Numbered from the stretch's first letter, positions 16,149 through 25,648 are shown. The stretch: 64,000 nucleotides of DNA from Enterococcus alcedinis (GCF_014635985.1 NZ_BMDT01000004.1:62001-126000); one strand, 5' to 3'. Program-made: numbers and translations. Notes: generated by a model not told the origin, from the letters alone.

Positions 16149-17907
16149 CCGTAGAGAACACCCACGCCCACAGTTTATTCGTGAGGATTTCTTATCATTA
16201 GATGGACAATGGGATTTTACTTTTGATGATCAAAATGAAGGATTGAAAAACAAGTGGTTCCATCAATTTCCAGAAAGTCGAAAAATTGAAGTGCCTTTTA
16301 CTTATGAAACCCAATTAAGTGGTATTGATGAGCAAGAGCAACATTCGGTTGTTTGGTATGAAAAAACCTTTAGTGTAGATGATTTAGCCAATCGTGTGCT
16401 GACTTTTGAAGGTTCGGATTACTATACGAAAGTTTGGTTAAATGGGGAACTTTTAGGTGATCATCGTGGGGCTTATGAACGTTTTAGTTTTGATTTAGCA
16501 GACTATTTAGTCGAAGGTGAGAATCGAATTACGGTTCGTATTGTTGATTCCTTAATGAACGAGCAGCCGCGTGGGAAACAAACGTGGAAGGAAGAAACAT
16601 TTGGTTGTTGGTATGTTGGGACGACTGGGATTTGGAAATCCGTTTGGTTAGAAAAGGCTGCGTTTAATGGTTTACGTGCAGTGAAAATGACTCCTGACTT
16701 TGACAATGATTGTATTATTTTAGAGCCATCGTTTAAAAATAAGGCATTGTTGCCAACGGATAAAAACTATTTCTTTGAAGCAACCGTGACGTTTAAGGGT
16801 GAACTCGTGAGTTATCACAGAAGTCTATTCGTTCATGAGATGTCACCGATTCAAATGGAAACACGTATAAAAAAAGATTCAAACTGGGGGACGCAACGCT
16901 GGTCACCGCATGAGCCTAATTTATACGATGTGACGTTTAAATTATTTGATGAGTCAAACAATGAAATTGATTCGGTCGTGTCTTATTTTGGGATGCGTAA
17001 AATCTCGATTGAAAATGGCAAGGTCTTACTGAATAATGAACAGTTGTACCAACGTTTAATTTTAGATCAAGGTTATTGGCCGGAGTCTGGATTGACACCA
17101 CCCTCAATCGATGCGTTAGAAAAAGACCTTGATTTAACGATTGAATCCGGTTACAATGGACTTCGTAAACATCAAAAAATTGAAGATGAACGCTTCATGT
17201 ATTTGTGTGATACGAAAGGTTTACTCGTTTGGGTAGAAATGCCGTCAACGTATATCTTTAATGATTTGGCGATGACGAATCTGACCGATGAGTGGCGTCA
17301 AATTGTCGAACAACATTACAATCATCCGAGCGTGATTACTTGGGTTCCATTCAATGAATCTTGGGGTGTCAAAGGGATCGTTGATTTAGTTAAACCGCAG
17401 CAGTTTACTGAAAGCATTTATTACTTAACAAAAGCAATCGATGCCAATCGTCCAGTTATTACGAATGATGGTTGGGAGCATACGATTTCAGATATCTTAA
17501 CTTTGCATGATTACGAAGAATTTGGAGCAGCTTTTGCGGAGCGGTATGCCGATAAAGAGGCGATTGTTGAAAATGATGTGATGTTTAATAGAGACTGGTT
17601 TGCTTTTGCTAAAGGTTATGGCTATAAAGGGCAACCGATTATTATTTCTGAATATGGCGGTATTGCTTTTGAAAACAGTACGGAAGAAAACTGGGGTTAC
17701 GGTAATCAAGTCAAAAATGAAGCGGATTTCCTAGAGCGTTTCAATCGGATTACGCATGCGATTCAAGATTTGGAATATATTAATGGTTTTTGTTACACGC
17801 AACTAACGGATGTCGAGCAGGAGATTAACGGCTTGTATACACCGGATCGTCAACCGAAAGTAACCATTACGGAAATTAAAGCAACAAACGAACGACGTTT
17901 TAAATAA
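16141..17907 (+). CDS. GH2 glycoside hydrolase (second of two paralogues)
   Basis: 588 residues, same architecture as the GH2 enzyme at 12293: RPQFIREDFLSLDGQWDFTF at the N-terminus, acid/base Glu406 in PFNESWG, nucleophile Glu504 in ISEYGG. The ATG at 16141 overlaps the last 8 bases of the DUF4965 gene, with GGAGGGAAG as ribosome site, so the pair is translationally coupled. No signal peptide, hence cytoplasmic. The two GH2 copies share several identical blocks (SYFGMR, LILDQGYWP or LVLDQGYWP, RKHQK, GFCYTQLTDVEQE), showing common ancestry. Substrate unassigned. Followed by a strong terminator. Confidence 0.88.
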   Translation: MFNRREHPRPQFIREDFLSLDGQWDFTFDDQNEGLKNKWFHQFPESRKIEVPFTYETQLSGIDEQEQHSVVWYEKTFSVDDLANRVLTFEGSDYYTKVWLNGELLGDHRGAYERFSFDLADYLVEGENRITVRIVDSLMNEQPRGKQTWKEETFGCWYVGTTGIWKSVWLEKAAFNGLRAVKMTPDFDNDCIILEPSFKNKALLPTDKNYFFEATVTFKGELVSYHRSLFVHEMSPIQMETRIKKDSNWGTQRWSPHEPNLYDVTFKLFDESNNEIDSVVSYFGMRKISIENGKVLLNNEQLYQRLILDQGYWPESGLTPPSIDALEKDLDLTIESGYNGLRKHQKIEDERFMYLCDTKGLLVWVEMPSTYIFNDLAMTNLTDEWRQIVEQHYNHPSVITWVPFNESWGVKGIVDLVKPQQFTESIYYLTKAIDANRPVITNDGWEHTISDILTLHDYEEFGAAFAERYADKEAIVENDVMFNRDWFAFAKGYGYKGQPIIISEYGGIAFENSTEENWGYGNQVKNEADFLERFNRITHAIQDLEYINGFCYTQLTDVEQEINGLYTPDRQPKVTITEIKATNERRFK

Positions 17908-17910
17908 TTT

Positions 17911-17957
17911 ATTTTAGCCTGAGTGATGCCTTCGAGCGACTCAGGCTAAAATTTTAT
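17911..17957 (+). terminator. Intrinsic terminator after the GH2-DUF4965-GH2 genes
   Basis: ATTTTAGCCTGAGT (17911-17924) pairs perfectly with ACTCAGGCTAAAAT (17939-17952), followed by TTTATAA. Confidence 0.88.
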
Positions 17958-17985
17958 AATTGAATTAGAAAGGTGACAAGAGTAG

Positions 17986-19026
17986 ATGAAAATGGATGTA
18001 GCAGCATTTGGTGAAAAAGGAGAAAAACTGATTTCTCTAACGAATAAAAATAATGTAACTTTAGGACTTTCGAATCATGGTGCACGAATCGTTAATTTAA
18101 TTGCTGATTTTGGTACGGAGCAAAGAAACCTTGTTCTTGGTTTTGAGTCAGCGAAAGAATATGATGAAATTGACTCTTACTTAGGCGCTTCAATTGGGCG
18201 TGTAGCTGGTCGGATTTCGGGAGCGAAATTTGAGCTGGATGGTAAAGAATTTCAATTAGAAAAGAATGATGGTGAGAACAATCTACATGGTGGTGTGAAT
18301 AGTTTTGACCGTAAGATTTGGGATTATGAAATGATTGAAGGAGACGAACAAGCCAGTGTTGTTTTCTCGATTGATTCCCCTCATATGGAAAATGGTTTTC
18401 CAGGAAATTTGAAGCAAAAACTTACGTATACGTTAACCGACAGCAATCAAGTTAAAATTGATTACTGGGCACAAACCGATGAGCGAACGTTGTATAATCC
18501 GACGAATCATGTCTACTTTAATTTAAATCCAAAAATCACGGAGACGGTTGCGAACCATCGCCTGTATCTGGATAGTGATTTCTTCGGTTCATTGACAGAA
18601 GATGTCTTGCCAACAGGAGAAAAAGTCGCTTCAGCGGGCACACCTTTTGATTTTAATGACAAAGAAGGACGTCTACTAGCGGATGGATTTACGAGTGATT
18701 ATGCTCAAAATAAATTAGTGAATGGTTTTGATCATCCATTTGTGTTTAATGATAGCCCGTTTGAATCAATTAAAGGCACATTGTTTGGACCTGATGGAAA
18801 AGTCAAAATCAACCTTTATACGGATCAGCCAAGTGTTGTTGTTTACACGACGAACCAACTAAATGCGCCTGTTTCGATGCGTGGAAGCACTCAAGTACAA
18901 CACGGAGGAATTACGCTAGAAACGCAAGGGTTACCTGATGCAATCAATCATGAGGGCTTTGGGAACATCATTTTAGATCCAGCAAGTGATTATCAATCAA
19001 CAACGATTTTTGAATTAATTTTTTAA
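17986..19026 (+). CDS. galM: Aldose 1-epimerase (mutarotase)
   Basis: 346 residues, GalM family. It interconverts alpha and beta anomers of aldoses such as galactose or arabinose released by retaining glycosidases. Family landmarks: GASIGRVAGRI, NNLHGG, the catalytic His in PTNHVYFNLN and the catalytic Glu in ITLETQGLPDA. Cytoplasmic. It begins at ATG 17986 after AAAGGTGA, with its own terminator before and after it, so it may have a separate promoter in the 80-base gap. Its position next to GH2 and GH127 genes suggests it feeds freed sugar anomers into kinases or isomerases. Confidence 0.92.
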   Translation: MKMDVAAFGEKGEKLISLTNKNNVTLGLSNHGARIVNLIADFGTEQRNLVLGFESAKEYDEIDSYLGASIGRVAGRISGAKFELDGKEFQLEKNDGENNLHGGVNSFDRKIWDYEMIEGDEQASVVFSIDSPHMENGFPGNLKQKLTYTLTDSNQVKIDYWAQTDERTLYNPTNHVYFNLNPKITETVANHRLYLDSDFFGSLTEDVLPTGEKVASAGTPFDFNDKEGRLLADGFTSDYAQNKLVNGFDHPFVFNDSPFESIKGTLFGPDGKVKINLYTDQPSVVVYTTNQLNAPVSMRGSTQVQHGGITLETQGLPDAINHEGFGNIILDPASDYQSTTIFELIF

Positions 19027-19040
19027 TATACATACAAAAA

Positions 19041-19088
19041 ACCTTTGAATCACCATTATTTTTTATGGAAATTCAAAGGTATTTTTTT
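19041..19088. terminator. Bidirectional terminator between galM and the histidine kinase gene
   Basis: ACCTTTGAAT (19041-19050) pairs with ATTCAAAGGT (19071-19080), flanked by A6 on the left and T7 on the right, so it can stop both convergent transcripts. It overlaps the last codons of the minus-strand kinase. Confidence 0.85.
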
Positions 19089-20810
19089 CGGTAAAATAAT
19101 TGAAACGAGTGTCCCGATATTCGGCTGACTCTCAATGATTAGTAGGTCTTTTTCTTGATAAATAAGTTCTAGACGTTCTGTAATATTGGAGATACCAATA
19201 CCAGAAAAACGCTGTTGTTCTTGTGTTTTGGATGATGCATCGTGAACATCAAAGCCAATACCATTATCGATAATATCTATTTTAATTGTATCTGTTTGTT
19301 CTAAAATAAAGATATCAATTTTACCTAGTTTGTTTTCATTAGGAAAGGCATGGATATAACAATTTTCAACAAAAGGTTGAATGATTAATTTTGGTACGAG
19401 TATCGAGGTTGTAGCTTTTTGATGAATGGTCGTCTTAATGTTCGATCCAAAACGAATTTTTAAAATATGGATATAATCATTTAAATTGCGTAATTCTTCA
19501 TCTAAGGAAATAAACTCATCTTTTGTCCCAATTAAATTTCTTAATAAACGAATGAAGGCGTCAAGGGAATCCACAGCATCTTGGTTTTTATTTTGGATGA
19601 CTTGAAATTTAATGGCAGTTAAGGTGTTGTAAATAAAATGGGGTTGAATTTTTAACTGTAACGCTTGGAATTCTAGATAACGTTTTTCTTGTTCTTGTTG
19701 TAGTAACTGATTAACGTAGTTATGTAGACCGCCGAGCATAAAGTTGTAGGCATTGAGTAACCCTTTAATTTCACTGGTTCCTCTGACGTTAACCGCTTTG
19801 GAAAAGTCCCCCTTAATGACATCTGGAATTTTTCGTGTCAGTTCATAAATAGGAGCGGTTGCTTTTCGAATAATTAAAAATGCAATCAATGAGACGAGGA
19901 ACATAATGAATAGACTAACAGAAATTACCGTTGGATACAGTACCATTTTTTGAGCAACAAGTTTTTCAACAACTAGATTATATAAATCATAATCAAAGGA
20001 GTAAATTTTTTCTTGTGAAAGGGCATTGACATTTTTGGCTTCTAATTTGGTGAATTGAGCTTTCTTTTGATCAATATTCGAGCCAATATCTTGTTTTTGA
20101 TTGGAGGAAATTATCAAGCCGTCACGATTACTTATCCAAACCTGATTCACATTTGGATCTAACAGTCGGCTGTAAAATTGAGAAAATTCACTTTCTAGAA
20201 TAGTCATTAAAACATAGCCGTAGACTCCATCTAAATCGTGAATGGCTTTTACGACAATCAGACTGGGCTTACCATCGGTTGTATAGCTATAACCCTTTGT
20301 GGAATAGTGATACACAGTGGACATTGGATCATCATGTGCTTGTTTAATGTATTCTTTTTCAAGTAATTCATCAGGTGTATATAAAGATTTTCCTTCTGAT
20401 TGGTAATGAATATTCTTATTGGTACCTAAAATAACTAAGTTGGAAGAAATATTATTATATAATAAGTTTGTATTGAGTATTTGTTGTTTCATGTGGTAAA
20501 TGGCTTGATTGAGTTTGGTTTCATCCGTAAAATCATCTTTCATATAATGCTTTACCGCAGGATTGAATTGCACTTCCTTAATAATGTTAATCATACTATC
20601 GTTAAGTGATTCATAATTATCATTCATTTGGCTAAGAAGTAATTGGCTCGAATCTTTATAAGAATCAACATAGGCTCGTTCGGCTGTCTTGATTGAGACA
20701 AAGGCAATGACGGTTCCAACACTGATGGTTGCAACTAAAAAGAGGAGTAACAATTTGATTAATAATTCGTTTCTTTTATAAAATGTTAGAATTTTAGTCA
20801 ATATGAACAC
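19056..20810 (-). CDS. YesM-type sensor histidine kinase
   Basis: 584 residues. Layout: membrane helix at about 17-40, extracytoplasmic sensing domain (about 45-280), second membrane helix (about 290-312, ISVSLFIMFLVSLIAFLII), HAMP linker, a His_kinase domain with phosphoacceptor His391 in QPHFIYNTL, and an ATPase domain with the N box FVENCYIHAF and G box DNGIGF. This is the class that pairs with AraC-type response regulators and senses sugars, often with a binding lipoprotein. Its start overlaps the regulator gene by 17 bases. The neighbouring ABC importer at 22501 is the likely target operon. Confidence 0.92.
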   Translation of the reverse strand: MFILTKILTFYKRNELLIKLLLLFLVATISVGTVIAFVSIKTAERAYVDSYKDSSQLLLSQMNDNYESLNDSMINIIKEVQFNPAVKHYMKDDFTDETKLNQAIYHMKQQILNTNLLYNNISSNLVILGTNKNIHYQSEGKSLYTPDELLEKEYIKQAHDDPMSTVYHYSTKGYSYTTDGKPSLIVVKAIHDLDGVYGYVLMTILESEFSQFYSRLLDPNVNQVWISNRDGLIISSNQKQDIGSNIDQKKAQFTKLEAKNVNALSQEKIYSFDYDLYNLVVEKLVAQKMVLYPTVISVSLFIMFLVSLIAFLIIRKATAPIYELTRKIPDVIKGDFSKAVNVRGTSEIKGLLNAYNFMLGGLHNYVNQLLQQEQEKRYLEFQALQLKIQPHFIYNTLTAIKFQVIQNKNQDAVDSLDAFIRLLRNLIGTKDEFISLDEELRNLNDYIHILKIRFGSNIKTTIHQKATTSILVPKLIIQPFVENCYIHAFPNENKLGKIDIFILEQTDTIKIDIIDNGIGFDVHDASSKTQEQQRFSGIGISNITERLELIYQEKDLLIIESQPNIGTLVSIILPKKIPLNFHKK

Positions 20811-22287
20811 CCTTTCGTCGATAAGTAGAAGGTGAATAGCCCGTCTCCTTTTTGAAAACGCGTGAAAAATAGCTAATATCAGAAAAACCTACGGCAGCAG
20901 AAATCTCTGAGATATTTTGCTGATGTTCAGTCAAGAGTGTCTTTGCTTTTTCAATTCGAATCCGTGTTAAAAAATCAGTGAAATTTAAATCAAAATGTTG
21001 TGAGAAAAAACTTGAAAAATACGTATAATTAAAATGGAAAAAATCAGCTGCATCACGTAAAGTGATTTTCTTTGAGGCATTTTCCTTTATAAATTTAATG
21101 AGCTCTTGTTTTAGCTGTTCGTGATGATTACTTTTAAATGAGTAAAAAAGTTGCTCAAAATGAGTGAACTGCGTCTGGACATTTTCAATTAATTTTTTGT
21201 GTGTCAAGCTATTATTGATGATTGATAAGGTTGTTACTTTATTGATATTGACTAATGAATAGGCAGAATAAAATTTCTCAATGTGTTGAAATAATTGATA
21301 AAAAAGATTCGAAAAAAAATCTTTCATTTCATGTTCATCAAACAGTTGATGATCAAGCAAAGTCAAGTAACGAAAACAATAATTAAGAGCGGCCTCTTCT
21401 TCTAAACTATTTAAGAAGGAATGAAAAGTCTCGTAAGAAAATATCGGCAATCGTTGAATCGTAATAACTGTTTCATCAGTCACGATTTGCTGGTCATTTA
21501 AATAGAAACGTTGATTTAATGGGGAATCATTGATAAATGTTAGGGAAGGTGCTTGTGCATTGCCGTCAAAAAAAGGACGTAAGTAACCAAAAAAATCATG
21601 AAAACCGATTGTCTGTAAATACGAAACCATGGCCTCGTTAATCGCAGTTGTTACGAGTTTAGAATCGATAATAATGATTACATAATTTTGGATCGTTAAC
21701 CAATAGATATTGCTATAAGGAAATAAATCAGTGAGTGTTAACTTGTTTTTTAAAACAAAATCCTCTTCGTAAAAAAGCAAATCGGTTACTAATAAGGTTT
21801 GGTAAGGGTATTGAAAGAGAGAATCTTGGATATCATTTTTATGAATCGCATGATTTGAAAAAAAACGATCCTTGAGTTGTTCTTCTATGGAGCGTTGTGG
21901 TTGATTTTCTAGCGTTTCTTGGATAGGTAGTGTATCAAGTGTGTTAAATAATTCGCTTTCATTTAGCGTCGCCTTTAACAGGTAATTTTTAGCACCATTT
22001 AATAAGGCTTGTTTGACATATGAAAAATCGCTATAGTTGCTTAAGATGACAACAGAAATTTGTGGATAGTGCTTGGTTAGATAGCTAGTTAAATCAATAC
22101 CGTTCATGATGGGCATCACAATATCTAATAAAATAATATCGGGAACGCTGACTTGAATAAAATCGATTGCTTGTTGACCATTGGCTGCTTCTCCGATTAT
22201 TTTATAAGGTTGCTCTTGCCAGTTAAATCCTTGGATAATGCCTCGTCTAATTTCACTTTCATCATCGACGACTAATAGGGTACGCAT
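20794..22287 (-). CDS. YesN-type response regulator with AraC HTH
   Basis: 497 residues: N-terminal receiver with phosphorylation site Asp55 (ILLDIVMP) and acidic pair Asp8/Asp9, a long middle region of about 270 residues, and a C-terminal AraC-family double HTH (ITLRDAADFFHFNYTYFSS, then ISEISAAVGFSDISYFSRVF-type second helix pair). It is the partner of the YesM-type kinase that overlaps its 3' end. It is divergent from the ABC importer operon and shares a 213-base control region with it, so activation of that importer is the likely function. Confidence 0.92.
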   Translation of the reverse strand: MRTLLVVDDESEIRRGIIQGFNWQEQPYKIIGEAANGQQAIDFIQVSVPDIILLDIVMPIMNGIDLTSYLTKHYPQISVVILSNYSDFSYVKQALLNGAKNYLLKATLNESELFNTLDTLPIQETLENQPQRSIEEQLKDRFFSNHAIHKNDIQDSLFQYPYQTLLVTDLLFYEEDFVLKNKLTLTDLFPYSNIYWLTIQNYVIIIIDSKLVTTAINEAMVSYLQTIGFHDFFGYLRPFFDGNAQAPSLTFINDSPLNQRFYLNDQQIVTDETVITIQRLPIFSYETFHSFLNSLEEEAALNYCFRYLTLLDHQLFDEHEMKDFFSNLFYQLFQHIEKFYSAYSLVNINKVTTLSIINNSLTHKKLIENVQTQFTHFEQLFYSFKSNHHEQLKQELIKFIKENASKKITLRDAADFFHFNYTYFSSFFSQHFDLNFTDFLTRIRIEKAKTLLTEHQQNISEISAAVGFSDISYFSRVFKKETGYSPSTYRRKGVHID

Positions 22288-22411
22288 GTTGACTAGCCTC
22301 CTGATTGTATTATTTCAATATCCTATTATCATTGTACTGAATCTGTTAGCGATACTCAATCTTATTTCAATTCGATTTTTTGTATTATTTTCATATTTTT
22401 GTACTATTTAT

Positions 22412-22425
22412 TGAAAGCGCTTTAA
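22412..22425 (+). promoter_or_regulatory. Candidate cre (CcpA) box upstream of the second ABC importer
   Basis: TGAAAGCGCTTTAA fits the cre consensus except at the last two positions, better than the box at 4553. It ends 5 bases before the -35, a position that could repress or, less often, activate. Confidence 0.6.
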
Positions 22426-22430
22426 ATGGA

Positions 22431-22459
22431 TTGATTTCAAGGATTAATTTGATTATATT
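22431..22459 (+). promoter_or_regulatory. Sigma-A type promoter of the second ABC importer
   Basis: TTGATT (22431-22436), 17-base spacer, TATATT (22454-22459), about 40 bases before the lipoprotein start. The YesN-type regulator would be expected to bind just upstream. Confidence 0.65.
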
Positions 22460-22500
22460 GTAGAGGAAATAGGAATACAAAACGAAGGGGAGTCAAAAAA

Positions 22501-23802
22501 ATGAAGAAATTATCAAAATTATCTATTGCCCTACTAGGTACGTTATTGATTGCGGCATGTGGAAGTGGTGGTGGAGCGAGTGAAAGTGGCGACACACCGA
22601 ATAAAGGCGATGACAAGCAAAAAGCCGTTGTTGCATGGGCTTGGGATCCAACATTTAATATTAAAGCTTTAGAAGAGGCAAATAATATTTATTCTTCCGA
22701 TGAGAAAATTGAAATCGTTGCCAGTTCGCAAGATGATATCGTTCAAAAATTAAATACCGCGCTAACTGCAGGAAACAAAGATGGTTTACCGAGTATTGTT
22801 TTGATTGAGGACTACAAAGCACAAGGATTTTTAGAATCTTATCCGGATGCCTTTGAAGATTTATCAGACATTATTAATGAAGATGATTTTGCACAATATA
22901 AATTCGGAGCCTCAAAAGGTAAAGATGGAAAAATTTATGGATTGCCTTTTGATAGTGGTGTTTCTGGTTTGTTTTATCGTTCGGATTTAATTCAAGAAGC
23001 AGGCTACACAGATGAAGATATGACCGATTTATCGTGGGATGAATACATTAAGATTGGTAAAGATGTAAAAGAAAAAACAGGTAAGCAATTACTATCACTT
23101 GATCCAAGTGACTTGGGACCAGTTCGAATCATGATGCAATCGGCAGGTGAATGGTATACGGGAGAAAATGGTGAAGTAACGATTGCGAACAACAAATCAT
23201 TAAAAGCAGGTATCGAACTTTACATTAAAATGTTAGAAGAAGGCATTGCTTTATCTGTTTCAGATTGGGATTCAGGAGTAGCTGCATTAAATACTGGTGA
23301 AGTAGCATCTGCACCAAGTGGTTCATGGTACTCAAGTTCAATTATGCAAGCAGAAGATCAAAGTGGCTCGTGGAGAATTGCACCAACACCGCGTCTGTCT
23401 GACGTATCCAGTTCTGTCAATGCTTCAAGTATTGGTGGTGGTAGCTGGTATGTCCTAAAAGGTGTGGGAGATACTGCTAAAGCGAAAGAGTTCTTGAAGG
23501 AGACCTTTGGTTCAAGTGAAGATTTGATGAACACGTTAGTAAAAGAAATTGGATTAGTAAGTACATTGAAGGCTGCTGAAAATACGGAAGCTTACCAAGC
23601 AGAAAGTGAATTTTATAGCGGACAAAAAGTCTATCTTGATTTTTCAGAATGGATGAATGAGATCCCGACAGTCAAATATGGAAAACATACAAATGAAATC
23701 GAAGCGATTATGACAGAATTTGTTCAACGAGCAATTAACGGCGAAGATCTAGATCAATTGCTGACAGAAGCACAAGCGCAAGTCGAATCAACAATTAATT
23801 AA
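22501..23802 (+). CDS. ABC sugar transporter substrate-binding lipoprotein (second importer)
   Basis: 433 residues, family 1 solute-binding protein. Lipoprotein signal MKKLSK, hydrophobic segment and lipobox LIAAC with acylated Cys20, followed by a Gly/Ser-rich tether. The mature domain contains WAWDPTFNIKALEEA and a GSWYSSS-type hinge region. ATG 22501 lies after AAGGGGAG. It sits opposite a YesMN two-component system, a common pairing for inducible oligosaccharide importers. No ATPase gene is linked. The ligand is unknown; the GH2 and galM neighbours suggest a galactose- or arabinose-containing oligosaccharide. Confidence 0.92.
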   Translation: MKKLSKLSIALLGTLLIAACGSGGGASESGDTPNKGDDKQKAVVAWAWDPTFNIKALEEANNIYSSDEKIEIVASSQDDIVQKLNTALTAGNKDGLPSIVLIEDYKAQGFLESYPDAFEDLSDIINEDDFAQYKFGASKGKDGKIYGLPFDSGVSGLFYRSDLIQEAGYTDEDMTDLSWDEYIKIGKDVKEKTGKQLLSLDPSDLGPVRIMMQSAGEWYTGENGEVTIANNKSLKAGIELYIKMLEEGIALSVSDWDSGVAALNTGEVASAPSGSWYSSSIMQAEDQSGSWRIAPTPRLSDVSSSVNASSIGGGSWYVLKGVGDTAKAKEFLKETFGSSEDLMNTLVKEIGLVSTLKAAENTEAYQAESEFYSGQKVYLDFSEWMNEIPTVKYGKHTNEIEAIMTEFVQRAINGEDLDQLLTEAQAQVESTIN

Positions 23803-23810
23803 TTTTATGA

Positions 23811-23923
23811 AAAAAGAGCGGTCTGATCAGTAGCAACAAAACGCAATGATTTGATAGGAATGCCTCATGACTCTTGTTCAAGTGTAGCGGATTTTTGCAA
23901 ATGACTGATTGCTCTTTTTCTCG
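23811..23923 (+). promoter_or_regulatory. Spacer with long-range stem between lipoprotein and permease genes
   Basis: AAAAAAGAGC near 23812 can pair with GCTCTTTTTC at 23911-23920, extended by TGATCAGT/ACTGATT segments with gaps. The T-rich right arm resembles a leaky terminator or RNase-protection hairpin, as is common between binding-protein and permease genes that need unequal expression. Confidence is limited because the loop is about 90 bases. Confidence 0.4.
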
Positions 23924-23942
23924 TATGAAAGGAGAAGCGTAT

Positions 23943-24800
23943 ATGAAGAAAAAAAGCAGTGGAAATTACTTCATCTTACTTCCGATTGTATTGATTACGT
24001 TACTTGTGTTTGTTCCGATGGTTTCGGGTTTATTAACGTCATTTAAAACAGGTATTCCAATTGATATGCAATTTAGTGGTTTAAGTAATTATAAACGAAT
24101 GTTAAGCGATACAACCTTTAAGAAAGCCTTGTTTAACACATTTGCTTATTTAATATTTCAAGTGCCGTTGATGTTATTTTTAGGTTTGGTTTTTGCACAA
24201 ATGTTGAATGATAAGAAGCTTAAGTTTCGTGGTTTCTACCGTACGGCTTTATTTTTACCAAGTATTACGTCCTTGGTGTCTTACTCTTTAATTATGAAGA
24301 GTTTGTTCGGTCAAACTGGTTTTGTAAATAAGATTTTATTAGATTTTCATTTGATTGATCAAGCAATCCCTTGGCTAACCCATCCAGTTTGGGCAAAAGT
24401 TTTAATTGTGATTGCTATTACTTGGCGCTGGACGGGTTATAATATGATTTTCTATATTTCAGGCTTGCAAAATATTGATCCGGAAATTTATGAGGCGGCA
24501 GATATTGATGGTGCGAGTAAAATACAACAATTTTTCTCGATTTCAATTCCAAATCTAAAACCTGTTATTTTATTTACGACAATTACTTCAACAATTGGCA
24601 CATTACAACTCTTTGATGAGGTGCAAAATATTACCAAAGGTGGACCGGCTAATAGTACAATTACGCTGTCACAATACATTTATAATTTGAGTTATAAATT
24701 TACACCAAATTTTGGTTATGCAGCAGCTGTGTCTTTTGTGATTGTCTTCTTTATTGTCGTTTTATCAATCATTCAAAAAAGAGTTATAAAGGAGGATTAA
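23943..24800 (+). CDS. ABC sugar transporter permease, MalF/UgpA type (second importer)
   Basis: 285 residues from ATG 23943, chosen because AAAGGAG lies 8 bases before it; the longer frame from a TTG at 23874 has no ribosome site and runs through the upstream hairpin. Six predicted membrane segments, the first being FILLPIVLITLLVFVPMVSG. EAA loop: YEAADIDGASKIQQFFSI then IPNLKP. It forms the transmembrane channel with the next gene product, whose ATG lies 1 base after this stop. Confidence 0.92.
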   Translation: MKKKSSGNYFILLPIVLITLLVFVPMVSGLLTSFKTGIPIDMQFSGLSNYKRMLSDTTFKKALFNTFAYLIFQVPLMLFLGLVFAQMLNDKKLKFRGFYRTALFLPSITSLVSYSLIMKSLFGQTGFVNKILLDFHLIDQAIPWLTHPVWAKVLIVIAITWRWTGYNMIFYISGLQNIDPEIYEAADIDGASKIQQFFSISIPNLKPVILFTTITSTIGTLQLFDEVQNITKGGPANSTITLSQYIYNLSYKFTPNFGYAAAVSFVIVFFIVVLSIIQKRVIKED

Positions 24801-24801
24801 G

Positions 24802-25635
24802 ATGGGTAAAAAAATTAGTTTAGGCTTAAAATATGTATTTTTAAGTTTCTTATCGTTTATCTCAATTTTTCCTTTTATTTGGATTTTAATTGGTATGACG
24901 AATAAGACGGTCGATATTAATGCTGGAAAACTTTTTTTTGGCAATCAGTTTCTAATTAATTTACAAAACTTATTACAAAATGACGTTGGATTTATGAATG
25001 CTTTTAAGAATTCGATGATTATTGCGATTATAACTACGATTTTTGCTTTACTGTTATCTTCTGCTGCAGGTTATGGTTTTGAAATTTTTCAAAGTAAAGC
25101 CAAAGACCGGATTTTTACCATCTTGTTGTTGTCAATGATGGTACCTTTTTCAGCAATTATGATTCCATTGTATCGTATGTTTAGTACATTTAATGGCACA
25201 CCTTTAAAAGGAATCGGCTTAGATTCAATGTTTTCTGTTATTGTTCCTTCAATTTGTACCGCATTTTTAATTTTCTTCTTTCGCCAAAACATTAAATCTT
25301 TTCCAAAGGATTTAGTTGAAGCCGCACGGATTGATGGCTTAAGTGAATGGGGAATTTTCTTCAAAATATATATGCCTGCTTCAAGGAACACCTTTGCTGC
25401 AGGAGCAATTATTACCTTTATGAATAGTTGGAATAACTATTTATGGCCATTAGTCTCGTTACAGTCTCCTGAAAATCGGACAGTTCCTTTAGCTCTCTCC
25501 GTAATTGGCGCTTCGTATACACCCGATTTTGGTATGATGATGGTATCAATTGTTATTGCAACAATACCGACGGCACTAATTTTTTTCCTTCTACAAAAAC
25601 AGTTTGTTCAAGGAATGTTGGGTTCAGTTAAATAA
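24802..25635 (+). CDS. ABC sugar transporter permease, MalG type (second importer)
   Basis: 277 residues, six predicted membrane helices, EAA loop VEAARIDGLSEWGIF then KIYMPAS. AAAGGAGGA overlaps the end of the preceding permease gene and positions ATG 24802. It ends the importer operon; an aldo/keto reductase with its own promoter follows. An ATPase must be supplied from elsewhere in the genome. Confidence 0.92.
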   Translation: MGKKISLGLKYVFLSFLSFISIFPFIWILIGMTNKTVDINAGKLFFGNQFLINLQNLLQNDVGFMNAFKNSMIIAIITTIFALLLSSAAGYGFEIFQSKAKDRIFTILLLSMMVPFSAIMIPLYRMFSTFNGTPLKGIGLDSMFSVIVPSICTAFLIFFFRQNIKSFPKDLVEAARIDGLSEWGIFFKIYMPASRNTFAAGAIITFMNSWNNYLWPLVSLQSPENRTVPLALSVIGASYTPDFGMMMVSIVIATIPTALIFFLLQKQFVQGMLGSVK

Positions 25636-25648
25636 GATCAAAGCATAA

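Noticed and set aside
12293-17907. Calling the GH2 genes lacZ
   Set aside because: They are 600 residues or less, without the LacZ C-terminal domains, so beta-galactosidase specificity cannot be claimed.
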